From Nesterenkonia xinjiangensis (GTDB taxonomy: Bacteria; Actinomycetota; Actinomycetes; Actinomycetales; Micrococcaceae): a stretch of 64,000 nt of DNA. Both the position numbers and the translations under genes were made by a program. The notes below the pieces were generated by a model that saw nothing but the letters and a program-made list of their open reading frames with translations, was not told the origin of the DNA and ran no database searches. This document shows, piece by piece, positions 9,081 through 17,690 of this stretch (the first letter of the stretch is position 1; each line of letters starts with the position of its first letter). The DNA lies in assembly GCF_013410745.1 (NCBI RefSeq), contig NZ_JACCFY010000001.1, positions 2,232,001 to 2,296,000 of the forward strand, in the 5' to 3' direction.

Positions 9081-9386
9081 ATGGCCAAGAAGTCCAAGAT
9101 CGCAAAGAACGAGCAGCGCAAGATCATCGTTGAGCGCTACGCCGAGAAGCGCGCTCAGCTGAAGAAGACGCTGACCGACCCGAACGCCTCCGACGAGGAC
9201 CGCGAGGCTGCTCGCGTGGGCCTGCAGAAGCTGCCCCGCGACGCCAGTCCGATCCGTGTCCGCAACCGCGACTCCATCGACGGTCGTCCGCGCGGCACCT
9301 TCCAGAAGTTCGGCATCTCGCGCATCCGTTTCCGCAACATGGCGCACAACGGCGAGCTGCCCGGGATCACCAAGTCGTCCTGGTGA
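9081..9386 (+). CDS. rpsN: 30S ribosomal protein S14, long zinc-free form
   Basis: The 101-residue protein has the long S14 layout: [14 protein letters not shown], then [19 protein letters not shown] and [20 protein letters not shown], ending in TKSSW. It contains no cysteine, whereas the short zinc-binding S14 of the main ribosomal operon carries two CxxC pairs. AGAGGAGCGCTGATC serves as ribosome binding site and overlaps the end of rpmG. It is the last gene of the operon, followed by a strong terminator. Confidence 0.95.
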   Translation: MAKKSKIAKNEQRKIIVERYAEKRAQLKKTLTDPNASDEDREAARVGLQKLPRDASPIRVRNRDSIDGRPRGTFQKFGISRIRFRNMAHNGELPGITKSSW

Positions 9387-9428
9387 CGATGTCCTGGTGA
9401 CCAGCTTCGGCTGATCTGCCAGACCGCT

Positions 9429-9468
9429 GACAAGGGCGGGATCACCTTCGGGTGGTCCCGCCCTTGTC
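9429..9468. terminator. Strong hairpin terminator between rpsN and the NUDIX gene
   Basis: An 18-bp stem with one G-T pair (GACAAGGGCGGGATCACC and GGTGGTCCCGCCCTTGTC) closes on a TTCG tetraloop. It ends rpsN transcription and lies 29 bp beyond the stop of the convergent NUDIX gene, so it may work for both strands. Confidence 0.85.
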
Positions 9469-9497
9469 GTCTCCTGGAGAGGGCCGTGGGCTGTGCC

Positions 9498-10067
9498 TCA
9501 GGCGGCGCCCAGCTCGGTCAGCACGCCACGCAGGCGAGTGTCGAGCTCGGCGGCGACGCCCGCGGGAAGCGCCTTCACAGGCCACCAGCGCAGCTCCTCG
9601 CTCTCCTCGCTGACCACCAGCTGGGCCCCGCGCGGAGCGACGGCGGCGTAGCCCACGTCCCAGTGGGCGGTGCAGTGGGAGAAACCTGATCCCAGCGCAT
9701 GCACATTGAGGTCCACGGGGCGGCGGCGCAGCGGCCGCAGCGTCTGCAGCCCGCTCTCCTCGGCGGCCTCGCGGAAGGCCGCCGCGGGCACGGAGCCGTC
9801 GCCGTCCTCGATGTGGCCGCCCAGCTGCACCCAGAACTGGCCCTTCCGGTGGAAGCAGAGCAGCACCTGGGTCAACGCCTCGTCGAAGACGAAGCAGCTC
9901 GCGGTGAGATGCTCGCGCCGGGGACGGCGCCGGAACGGCTCGTCACCCTGGTCCGCGAGGGCCAGATACTCCTGCTTGAGCCGCTCCTGCTGCGGCATGC
10001 GCGGGTGCCAGCTGCGCAGGTCCGCGACGAATCGTTCAGCGAGGGGCGTGTGGACGGTGCGGGGCAT
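9498..10067 (-). CDS. NUDIX-domain hydrolase
   Basis: The protein of about 189 residues has a central Nudix fold with the box GHIEDGD...FREAAEESGL. The metal-binding REaxEE core is intact; the first part follows the one-residue-longer form seen in many actinobacterial members. NUDIX enzymes hydrolyse nucleoside diphosphates linked to another group; the substrate is not predictable here. Two ATGs compete. The second (10067, MPRTVHTPLAE) is preferred because TAGGAT (10075-10080, reverse strand) ends seven bases before it and there is no Shine-Dalgarno site, a leaderless signature. The first ATG (10076) would overlap this -10. Confidence 0.85.
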   Translation of the reverse strand: MPRTVHTPLAERFVADLRSWHPRMPQQERLKQEYLALADQGDEPFRRRPRREHLTASCFVFDEALTQVLLCFHRKGQFWVQLGGHIEDGDGSVPAAAFREAAEESGLQTLRPLRRRPVDLNVHALGSGFSHCTAHWDVGYAAVAPRGAQLVVSEESEELRWWPVKALPAGVAAELDTRLRGVLTELGAA

Positions 10068-10099
10068 GCCCGACATCCTACTGGCCGATCGGGCTCAGG

Positions 10100-12256
10100 T
10101 CAGGCCGCCTCTGGTGCGCCGCCGAGGGCGCTGAGCTGGATGATCAGGGCCTGGGCGGGCCACAGCGGGGGCAGCTGCAGGCCGACCTCGATCAGCGCAC
10201 GGCCCGGCAGCGCCACCTCTTCACCGCTCATCCAGTCGGGTGTCTGCGGCCCCCATCGTGCCGGGCCCGCTTCCTCGCGCAGGCTGATCCTGTAGGTCCG
10301 ACGCGGGTCGAGCCCGTCCAGCTGGATCCGTTCCGGAAGGGCCTCCCGCAGGGCGGCCGTCGTGGCGATCGTGTACAGGGCCTCCGAACCGTCCTGAGCC
10401 ACGACCCCGCGGACGCGCAGTCCGGGATCGCCGGTGTCCGGATGGACCACGGACCCGCCGTGCAGCAACGGCCGGAGCCGGCGGTAGAGCTGGCCGAAGG
10501 CCGTGATCCGGGCCGTCTCCTCCGGCGTGCAGCTCAGGATGTCCCATTCGAACCCTGCGGAGCCCTGGAGGGATGTGGCCGCGCGATAGGAGAGATCGGT
10601 CACCCGCCCGGAGCTGTGTGCGGGGGAGGGGCCCACATGTGAACCGATGAGCTCGGGCGGCAGGATGAGCTCGGTCCACCGCTGGATCTCCTGGCGCTCC
10701 AGCGGGTCGTTGGAGTCGGAGGCCCACACCCGGTCCGCATGGGCGAGGATGCCCAGATCCGTGCGCGCTCCCCCCGAGGAGCAGGACTCGATCTCCAGTC
10801 CGGGATGCTCCTCCTTCAGCCGGCGGATCATCCGGTACGCCGCCCGGGTCTGCGCATGCGTGCCGGGGATGCCCGCATGGACAGGTTCGACGAGGTCCCG
10901 ATTGTGGTCCCACTTGATGAAGTCGATGCCCAGCTCGGAGATCAGGGCGGAGATCCGGCTGTGGACATGGGACCACGCGTCGGAGTCGGCGAGGTCGAGC
11001 ACGTACTGATGTCGGAACGAGAGGCCGTCCGGGGACGGCACGGAGGCGGGGTTGCCCAGGATCCACTCCGGATGGCGATGGGCGAGCTCAGAGTCCAGGT
11101 TGACCATCTCGGGCTCGAACCACAGGCCGAACTCCATGCCCAGCGAATGGACCAGCTCCGCCAGGGGGCCCAGGCCCTGCGGCCAGACGTCGGTGGCCAC
11201 CGTCCAGTCGCCGAGCCCGGCGGTGTCGTCGCGGCGGGCCGGGAACCAGCCGTCGTCGAGGACGAAACGCTCGACGCCGACGTCGGCGGCGCGCCTGGCG
11301 AGCTGCTCCAGCCGCTCGGGGTCGTGGTCGAAGTAGACCGCCTCCCAGGTGTTGAGGACCAGGGGGCGTGGAGTGCGGGGATGCTGCCGGCGGCTGCGGA
11401 TCCAGGTGTGGAAGCGCGCGGAGACGCCGTCGAGACCCTGGGCGGAGTGGGCGAAGAAGGCCACCGGGGTGGTGTACCGCTGGCCTGGCTCGAGGACGAT
11501 CTCCTGAGGGCGCAGCAGCTCGCCGGCACCCAGGCAGCCAGGATGCTCGGTCAGCCGGTCCACCCGATGGCGCAGATCGGCGCTCCAGCCGAGGTGGACC
11601 GACCAGATCGCTCCGCTCCGGTTCCGCGGGGCCTCCGGGGAGAGCATCGTCACCCAGGGGGAGTCGTGGCCGGCCCGGCCGCGCCGAGTCTCGCGGACCG
11701 TGGTCCCCGGCGGGGCGCATGCGGTCACGGGGCGCTTCTCCCCGGTCCACCGACCGGTGAACGTGGTGATCTGCTCAGCGGAGGCGGGCACTGGGAGGGT
11801 CGCCTCGAGCCAGTGCAGCTCCACCGGCTCACCGCCGGTGTTCTCCAGCGTGTGGGTGAGCGTGACCAGGCCGCCGAGCTCCACGCGGAGCTGGGAGATC
11901 AGCTGGAGACCGGCTGAGGAGTCTACGCTGTGCACCGTCAGCGTGTGCTCGTCCGGCTGCTCGGTGGTGGCCTGCCAGCGCGGAAAGACGGGGCCGTTCG
12001 CGGTGGAGGCGAGCAGGCCGGGGCGGCCGGCCCAGCCGTCAGAGTCCTGGGGCACCAGGGGGACCCGCCAGGCGGCGTCGAGGCTCTCTCCCTGGGTATG
12101 ACGTGCCGTGGCCCGGTCCAGTGCCTCCAGCTCCTCTTCGGTGAGCGGACCGGGGTCTGCGCCCCAGTGGATGACGGCGGGCAAGCCCTGAGCGGGATGC
12201 GTCAGGATCAGGGCGACCCCCTCTCGGCGCAGCAGGGACCAGCGGATGGTGTTCAA
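10100..12256 (-). CDS. Alpha-galactosidase, glycoside hydrolase family 36
   Basis: The 718-residue protein has a beta-sandwich N-domain, a catalytic TIM barrel and a C-terminal sheet domain. GH36 marks are LVLNTWEAVYFDHDPERL, VLDDGWFPARRDD, the nucleophile region FIKWDHNRDL and the acid/base region VWASDSNDPLERQ. It removes alpha-1,6-galactose from galactomannan fragments or raffinose sugars. No signal peptide is seen, so it acts on imported oligosaccharides. The TTG at 12256 is chosen because GGAAGGA lies four bases before it and the homologous sequence starts there (NTIRWSLLRREG). The open frame to 12505 has no family similarity. It diverges from the beta-mannosidase operon, which suggests joint galactomannan use. 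Confidence 0.9.
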   Translation of the reverse strand: MNTIRWSLLRREGVALILTHPAQGLPAVIHWGADPGPLTEEELEALDRATARHTQGESLDAAWRVPLVPQDSDGWAGRPGLLASTANGPVFPRWQATTEQPDEHTLTVHSVDSSAGLQLISQLRVELGGLVTLTHTLENTGGEPVELHWLEATLPVPASAEQITTFTGRWTGEKRPVTACAPPGTTVRETRRGRAGHDSPWVTMLSPEAPRNRSGAIWSVHLGWSADLRHRVDRLTEHPGCLGAGELLRPQEIVLEPGQRYTTPVAFFAHSAQGLDGVSARFHTWIRSRRQHPRTPRPLVLNTWEAVYFDHDPERLEQLARRAADVGVERFVLDDGWFPARRDDTAGLGDWTVATDVWPQGLGPLAELVHSLGMEFGLWFEPEMVNLDSELAHRHPEWILGNPASVPSPDGLSFRHQYVLDLADSDAWSHVHSRISALISELGIDFIKWDHNRDLVEPVHAGIPGTHAQTRAAYRMIRRLKEEHPGLEIESCSSGGARTDLGILAHADRVWASDSNDPLERQEIQRWTELILPPELIGSHVGPSPAHSSGRVTDLSYRAATSLQGSAGFEWDILSCTPEETARITAFGQLYRRLRPLLHGGSVVHPDTGDPGLRVRGVVAQDGSEALYTIATTAALREALPERIQLDGLDPRRTYRISLREEAGPARWGPQTPDWMSGEEVALPGRALIEVGLQLPPLWPAQALIIQLSALGGAPEAA

Positions 12257-12616
12257 GGGATCCTTCCGGTTCGGGCAAGCACTCTCAGTATCTTCACTGG
12301 CTGAAGTTACCGCGTCAACGGCGGCTGTCCTCGCGACGGCGTCGACGTCGAAGGGAAACGCGCCGGATGGGCTGATGGCAACGTGAGACATTCCTGACCA
12401 GAATGGGACATTCAGTGGGACATCGGTGCAGGCGGGGCCAGGAAATCTGCACGTCAAAAGCAAGATTCGGAAGGAGGTGGCGCGGGTAACCTCGCGGGAC
12501 AGCATGTGTCACAGATCACAAAAACTCTTGTAGGTGCGCCTCGTGTGTCCTACGATGTCATGCACATCGACGGTGCTGTTCCGCCGCCGCAAGACCACAG
12601 CTGAGGAGAACCATCC
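12257..12616. promoter_or_regulatory. Divergent promoter region between alpha-galactosidase and beta-mannosidase operon
   Basis: This 360-bp region has no supported gene. On the plus strand TTGTAG (12528-12533), a 17-bp spacer and TACGAT (12551-12556) form a plausible promoter, with about 55 bp of leader to the GTG at 12617 and GAGGAG as ribosome binding site. Three copies of G(A/G)GACAT occur between 12383 and 12424 and could be regulator contacts. The TAGTTAATCAACTA palindrome found before the ABC operon is not present here. Confidence 0.4.
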
Positions 12617-15241
12617 GTGACCGTCGTCCGACGCTCTCTGACCGATGGCTGGACCGTCCAGGCCACCGGTGGAGCCCAGTCCGCCCTCGTCGGCGATCGG
12701 GCCGTGCCCGCCGTCGTCCCCGGGGAAGTGCACCTCGACCTGCTGCGTGAGGGCCTCATCCCGGACCCCTTCCTCGACGACCACGAGGCCCTCACTGCGT
12801 GGATCGGGCGGACCGACTGGACCTATCGGAGCACCTTCACCCTCACTGCCGAGGATCTCGCGGCGCACGCCCGTCATGACCTGGTCTTCGCGGGGATCGA
12901 CACGGTCGCGCGCATCCTGCTCAACGGTCGGCCCCTGGCCCACGTCGCCAATCAGCACCGCGGCTGGCGGTTCGACGTCACCGACGCGCTGAGCGCCGGA
13001 AGCAACGAGCTCATCGTCGAGATGCGCAGCCCGGTGAGCTACGCGAACGAACAGAGCCAGGCCCTGGGGCCACGCCAGCGTCCCTATTCGCTGCCCTATG
13101 AGGCGATCCGCAAGGCGGCCTGCAGCTTCGGCTGGGACTGGGGGATCTCCACCTGTTCCGTGGGGATCTGGAAGCCCGTCACTCTGGAGTCCTGGAGCGT
13201 GGCGCGGCTGCAGGAGGTGAGGCTCCGCACCGAGACCGAGGACCCTGCCCCTGATGGAGCCCCTAGTGCCGCCCCCGCAGTGCAGCAGAGCAACGGTCGC
13301 CCTGGGGAGCTCGGCTCGGGACGGGTGCTCGCCGAGGTCCTCGTCGAGCGGGAGAGCCCGGGCGACGCCGGCGAGGAGCTCGCCCTGGAGCTGGAGCTCG
13401 AGGAGGGCGGAGGTCGATCCGAAGTCCGCGTCCCCGCCGGCACGGGATCGATCGTGCTCGATCTGGCAGCCGGACAGGTGCGCCGGTGGTGGCCCGCCGG
13501 TCACGGTGAGCAGCCGCTCTATGACGTGACGCTCCGGCTGCGCAGGCCGGATGACGGCGCGGACTCTGCTGATGATGCGCCCCTCGACGCCGCCTCGCGA
13601 CGTGTGGGCTTCCGCACCGTGGCCTGGTCCAGCGACCCCGACGAGCACGGCACGCCTCTGCAGCTGCTCGTCAACGGGCGGCCGGTCTACGTCAAGGGCG
13701 TCAACTGGATCCCCGACGACGCCTTCTTCACCCGGGTGGACCGCGACAGGTATGCCCGCCGGCTGCAGCAGGCGCGCGACGCTCACGTGAACCTCGTGCG
13801 CGTCTGGGGCGGCGGCATCTACGAGTCCGATGACTTCTTCGATCTGTGTGACGAACTGGGTCTGCTCACCTGGCAGGACTTCCTCTTCGCCTGCGCGGGA
13901 TACCCCGAGGAGGAGCCCCTGCGAACCGAGGTCGAGGCGGAGGCGCGCGAGAACATCGCGCGGATCGGCCACCACGCCTCACTGGTCATGCTCTGCGGCA
14001 ACAACGAGAACCTCTGGGGTTATGAGGACTGGGGCTGGAAGGACATGCTCGACGGCGCCAGCTGGGGCGCCGAGTATTACCACAGGCTGCTGCCGGCGCT
14101 GGTCCAGGAGATCGCCCCGCAAGTGCCGTACTCCCCGGGCAGCCCGTTCAGTCCCGGGGGCCAGCACCCCAACGACGAGAGCCACGGCTCGGTCCACCTC
14201 TGGGAGCAGTGGAACCAGAAGGACTGGAGGACCTATCGCGAGCACCGCCCACGCTTCGTCGCGGAGTTCGGCTGGCAGGGGCCGCCGGCCTGGTCCACGC
14301 TCACCCGGGCGATCTCTGACGCTCCGCTGACCCCGGAATCTCCGGGGATGATCGTCCACCAGAAGGCCGAGCACGGCAACGACAAGCTCACCCGGGGGCT
14401 CCTGCCGCATCACCGCGTGCCACGTGACATGGAGCTGTGGCACTGGGCCATGCAGCTCAACCAGGCCACGGCGGTGGCCACGGCGCTGCGCTGGTTCCGC
14501 TCGCTCGCACCGCTGAACTCCGGCGCCGTGGTGTGGCAGCTCAACGACTGCTGGCCGGTCACCTCCTGGGCCGCAATCGACGGCGACGAGCGCGAGAAGC
14601 CGCTCTACCATGCGCTGGCCGGAGCCTACGCGCCCCGACTGATCACCCTGCAGCCGACCGATGGCGGGCTCGAGGCGGTGCTGTGCAACGACACCGCGGA
14701 GAGCTGGGAGGGCCCGCTGCAACTGGCGCGGCTCGACCTCGACGGAGCAGCGCTGGCCGAGGTGGAGATCGAGGTGCGCGTCGCGCCCCGCGGGACCGAG
14801 CGGGTGACGCTGCCGACGAGCCTGGCGTTTCCGCAGGATGCCACGCGGGAGCTGGTCAGGGCGGGCCTGCACGACCTCGCCGATCACTGGTTCTTCGCAG
14901 AGCCGCGAGACTCCGCACTGCCTGATCCCCGATTCAGCGCCACGCTCCGGACAGTGGAGGACGGAGTGGCCCTCGACGTCACCGCTGAGACCCTGCTGCG
15001 GGATCTGACCCTCCTGGTGGACCGGGTCAGTCAGGACGCCCGGGTGGGCACCGGGCTGGTGACCCTGCTTCCGGGCCGGACGGCGACCTTCCGCCTCACC
15101 CCGGCGATCACGGTCGGTGCCGGACGGCGTGGCGATGTCGCAGCCGAGCTGGCCGGGCTCCACGTCGAGACGCTGACCGCCGCGCATGTGCTGCGCTCGG
15201 CCAACCAGCTGCGCTCGGCCGACCAGATGGTCCAGGCGTGA
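12617..15241 (+). CDS. Beta-mannosidase, glycoside hydrolase family 2
   Basis: The 874-residue protein has the GH2 order: jelly-roll sugar-binding domain (DWTYRSTFTL, FAGIDTVARILLNG), Ig-like domain, TIM barrel and C-terminal domains. The catalytic acid/base is the Glu of LCGNNENLWGYEDWGW near residue 462. The nucleophile is the Glu of RFVAEFGWQGPP near 549. WDWGISTCSVGIWKPV is characteristic of beta-mannosidases rather than beta-galactosidases. It releases mannose from the non-reducing end of beta-1,4-manno-oligosaccharides. No signal peptide is seen, so it is cytoplasmic. The GTG start follows GAGGAG. The stop overlaps the next start as GTGA, so it leads a tightly coupled operon with kinase and manA. 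Confidence 0.92.
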   Translation: MTVVRRSLTDGWTVQATGGAQSALVGDRAVPAVVPGEVHLDLLREGLIPDPFLDDHEALTAWIGRTDWTYRSTFTLTAEDLAAHARHDLVFAGIDTVARILLNGRPLAHVANQHRGWRFDVTDALSAGSNELIVEMRSPVSYANEQSQALGPRQRPYSLPYEAIRKAACSFGWDWGISTCSVGIWKPVTLESWSVARLQEVRLRTETEDPAPDGAPSAAPAVQQSNGRPGELGSGRVLAEVLVERESPGDAGEELALELELEEGGGRSEVRVPAGTGSIVLDLAAGQVRRWWPAGHGEQPLYDVTLRLRRPDDGADSADDAPLDAASRRVGFRTVAWSSDPDEHGTPLQLLVNGRPVYVKGVNWIPDDAFFTRVDRDRYARRLQQARDAHVNLVRVWGGGIYESDDFFDLCDELGLLTWQDFLFACAGYPEEEPLRTEVEAEARENIARIGHHASLVMLCGNNENLWGYEDWGWKDMLDGASWGAEYYHRLLPALVQEIAPQVPYSPGSPFSPGGQHPNDESHGSVHLWEQWNQKDWRTYREHRPRFVAEFGWQGPPAWSTLTRAISDAPLTPESPGMIVHQKAEHGNDKLTRGLLPHHRVPRDMELWHWAMQLNQATAVATALRWFRSLAPLNSGAVVWQLNDCWPVTSWAAIDGDEREKPLYHALAGAYAPRLITLQPTDGGLEAVLCNDTAESWEGPLQLARLDLDGAALAEVEIEVRVAPRGTERVTLPTSLAFPQDATRELVRAGLHDLADHWFFAEPRDSALPDPRFSATLRTVEDGVALDVTAETLLRDLTLLVDRVSQDARVGTGLVTLLPGRTATFRLTPAITVGAGRRGDVAAELAGLHVETLTAAHVLRSANQLRSADQMVQA

Positions 15242-16203
15242 CCGGGGGCCGCGAGGACCGGCACATGGCCGCCCGGCCGCTCATCGCGATGGATGTGGGG
15301 CAGACGTCCACCAAAGCGATCCTGTGCGACTCCGCCGGAGAACGCCGAGAGGTGCTGGACGGGGTGCAGACCGACCAGCCGGTGCTGCCGCAGCTGCGGT
15401 CTCTGGTCGCGCAGACCCTGGCCGATCTGGGCCAGGATGCGGTGGTGGCGCTCGGCGTCTCCGGGCTGACCGGCCCCGACTCCCAGGCCGAGCATCTCCT
15501 CGACCCCCCGGGAACCCTGCGCCCGCTCGAGATCCATCTGGCCCATGATTCGGTGACCGCCGGTCTCAGCGCGCTGGGTCGGTCCCGAGGCGCGGTGATG
15601 GCAGCCGGCACCGGCGCCGTGGCGCTGGGCGTGGGTCAGCGATCCGTGGCCCGCGTGGATGGATGGGGCAACGTGATGGGCGATGCCGGCAGCGCGTACT
15701 GGATCGGTCGGTCCGCGCTCGATGCCGTGATGAGGGCACATGACGGGCGCGGCCCGCAGACCACCTTCACCGCGGCGGCCGTCCGGCGCTGGCCTGACAT
15801 CGAATCGGCCTATCTGCAGCTGCAGAACGACGCCGACCGGGTCAGCACGGTCGCCGCCTTCGCTCGGGAGGTCTCTCGTCACGCGGACACCGACCCGGTG
15901 TGCGCGGAGATCTGCCGCCGGGCCGGCCGCGAGCTCGCCCACACGGTGCTGACCGCCCTGCGGCGGGTCGGTGAGCCCCGGGGCGGGGAGCCCACGCTGG
16001 TCGCCTCCACCGGGGGCGTGTTCGGGTCCTCCCACGTCCGTGAGGAGTTCTCCGCGCATCTCCACCGCTCGCTGCCGCAGGTCCGGCTCCTGGACTCCGA
16101 GGCCGAAGGGGTCGACGGGGCCGCCCACATGGCCCAGCTGCCCGAAGACCATCCGCTGCGTCCCCTCATCTCCTCCGCAGCTCCGAAGGAGTGTCTGCGA
16201 TGA
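15238..16203 (+). CDS. BadF/BcrA/BcrD-type sugar kinase, probably a mannose or N-acetylglucosamine kinase
   Basis: The 321-residue protein belongs to the ASKHA-fold BadF/BadG family, which includes eukaryotic N-acetylglucosamine kinase. Phosphate-1 motif IAMDVGQTSTKAIL, adenosine/phosphate-2 motif AAGTGAVALG, then GWGNVMGDAGSAYWIGR and STGGVFGSS are present. The GTG start overlaps the beta-mannosidase stop; a second start, ATG at 15265, is also possible. It is coupled to manA by ATGA. Because the upstream enzyme frees mannose and the downstream one needs mannose-6-phosphate, the economical inference is a mannokinase. No other sugar kinase is seen in this operon. Confidence 0.75.
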   Translation: MTGGREDRHMAARPLIAMDVGQTSTKAILCDSAGERREVLDGVQTDQPVLPQLRSLVAQTLADLGQDAVVALGVSGLTGPDSQAEHLLDPPGTLRPLEIHLAHDSVTAGLSALGRSRGAVMAAGTGAVALGVGQRSVARVDGWGNVMGDAGSAYWIGRSALDAVMRAHDGRGPQTTFTAAAVRRWPDIESAYLQLQNDADRVSTVAAFAREVSRHADTDPVCAEICRRAGRELAHTVLTALRRVGEPRGGEPTLVASTGGVFGSSHVREEFSAHLHRSLPQVRLLDSEAEGVDGAAHMAQLPEDHPLRPLISSAAPKECLR

Positions 16204-17537
16204 CCGAGCGCCTGCGACTGCTGCGGATCGACAACGACTGCATGCCCTATGCCTGGGGCGCACCCGGCCGGATCAGCGCCCTACTGGGATGCCTCGCCGC
16301 GCCGGGACCCGAGGCCGAGCTGTGGCTCGGTGCCCATCCGCGCTCACCCAGCCGGCTCCTCGACGCCGACTCTCCCTGGGCCGACACCCGAGAGTGGGAG
16401 CAGGCGACGGGGCACCGGCTGCCGTTCCTGCTCAAGATCCTCGCCGCAGAGCAGCCGCTGTCCCTGCAGGCCCACCCTGATGCCGAACGAGCCGCACGAG
16501 GGTACGCCCGGGAGGAGGCGGCCGGAGTCCCCGCCGACGCCCCCGAGCGCATGTACCGCGATCCCCGGCCCAAGCCCGAGATGATCCTCGCCCTGGAGGA
16601 CGGGTTCGAGGCGCTGTGTGGCTTCCGCCCGGTCGACGAGCTCCTCGGGGTCGTGAGCGAGGCGCTGGCCGCCCTTCCCGAGGATGACGCCTCCGCACCT
16701 CACCGACGGGCGCTGTCTCACTGGCTGGACCAGGCTGAGCGGCTCCAGCAGCGACCGGGAGGCATAGGCGACATGGGCGACATGGTGTCCTGGCTGCTCT
16801 CCGGTGAGTCCACCTCCGCGGCCGTCGTGCCCGCACTGCTGCACGCGGCGGATCGGCTCTCCGTCAATGGCCCCGCTGGACACACCGGATCTTCCGGACA
16901 GGCGCTCAGCCGACTCGTCCATCATCTCCAGCGGCACCATCCCGGGGATCCAGGGATCGCGGTGGCTGTGATGTTGAACCACGTGACGCTGCAGGCGGGC
17001 GAGTCGCTGTGGCTGCGTGCCGGCGTCGTCCACGCGTATCTCCAAGGGCTCGGCATCGAGCTGATGGGTCCCAGCGACAACGTGCTGCGCGGAGGGCTGA
17101 CCGGCAAGCACATCGACGTCGTCGAGCTCCTGCAGGTGGCCGAGCTCGCCCCCGGCCCGGCGGTGCCGATCGTTCCGCAGACGATCGGTGCACACCAGGT
17201 GGCGCATGGACCCGCCGCACCTGACTCCTCGCCGTTCGAGCTGATCGAGGTCACCGGCCAGGCAGCCGTCCGCGCCTCGGGGCCGAGCATCCTGGTGGTG
17301 CTCGAGGGCGATCTCCGCATCACGGCGGGGGAGACCGTCCCGCCGCAGGGCGAGCCCTCGGAGCCGGCCGTGCGCCGCCGCGTCCGGCGCGGAGACATGC
17401 TCCTCGTGACGGAGGCCGCGCGCCTGCAGGTGGAGGGCCAGGGCAGAGCTTTCCTGGCCGTGCCGCGAGGCGAGGGCCACCGGCGCCCGTCCACCGCCGT
17501 CGCGTCGCACCGGATGACAGGAGGGGATCAGAGATGA
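16200..17537 (+). CDS. manA: Mannose-6-phosphate isomerase, class I
   Basis: The 445-residue type I phosphomannose isomerase has an N-terminal cupin with zinc ligands in KILAAEQPLSLQAHPD, a helical insert, and the second motif AGVVHAYLQGLGIELMGPSD followed by NVLRGGLTGKHIDV. It converts mannose-6-phosphate to fructose-6-phosphate. The ATG at 16200 is chosen over the GTG at 16191 because GAAGGAG overlaps that GTG and sits correctly for the ATG. The start overlaps the kinase stop (ATGA), and the stop overlaps the start of a tiny reading frame (ATGA). Confidence 0.93.
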   Translation: MTERLRLLRIDNDCMPYAWGAPGRISALLGCLAAPGPEAELWLGAHPRSPSRLLDADSPWADTREWEQATGHRLPFLLKILAAEQPLSLQAHPDAERAARGYAREEAAGVPADAPERMYRDPRPKPEMILALEDGFEALCGFRPVDELLGVVSEALAALPEDDASAPHRRALSHWLDQAERLQQRPGGIGDMGDMVSWLLSGESTSAAVVPALLHAADRLSVNGPAGHTGSSGQALSRLVHHLQRHHPGDPGIAVAVMLNHVTLQAGESLWLRAGVVHAYLQGLGIELMGPSDNVLRGGLTGKHIDVVELLQVAELAPGPAVPIVPQTIGAHQVAHGPAAPDSSPFELIEVTGQAAVRASGPSILVVLEGDLRITAGETVPPQGEPSEPAVRRRVRRGDMLLVTEAARLQVEGQGRAFLAVPRGEGHRRPSTAVASHRMTGGDQR

Positions 17538-17611
17538 GTACGTGTGAGACCTCCGCCGAGCCACCGGCGCGGCGGGCCACGGTGTTCGACGAAGGGAGGC
17601 AGCGTCGCTGA
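17534..17611 (+). CDS. Small ORF of 25 codons coupled to manA (unproven)
   Basis: An ATG overlaps the manA stop as ATGA and is preceded by GGAGGGGATCAGAG. The predicted peptide MSTCETSAEPPARRATVFDE ends in GRQRR. It resembles no family known to me. Translational coupling and a ribosome binding site are seen; a function is not. It may be a remnant or a leader peptide ahead of the transporter genes. Confidence 0.3.
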   Translation: MSTCETSAEPPARRATVFDEGRQRR

Positions 17612-17626
17612 ACTCTGCCAACACAG

Positions 17627-17640
17627 TAGTTAATCAACTA
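17627..17640. promoter_or_regulatory. Candidate ROK/LacI operator before the ABC transporter operon
   Basis: TAGTTAATCAACTA has perfect 5-bp arms (TAGTT/AACTA) around AATC in an A/T-rich island of otherwise GC-rich DNA. ROK regulators of the XylR/NagC type often bind TTAGTT...AACTAA-like sites. A second palindrome with CAGAC/GTCTG arms follows at 17651-17665. Both lie 26-64 bp before the substrate-binding protein start. Function is inferred. Confidence 0.5.
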
Positions 17641-17690
17641 AAGAAAGTTTCAGACCCTAGGTCTGTCACACCGATACGGATGAGGGAACC

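Noticed and set aside
12257-12505. Longer alpha-galactosidase reaching 12505
   Set aside because: The added residues have no GH36 similarity, and a TTG with GGAAGGA lies exactly where family similarity begins.
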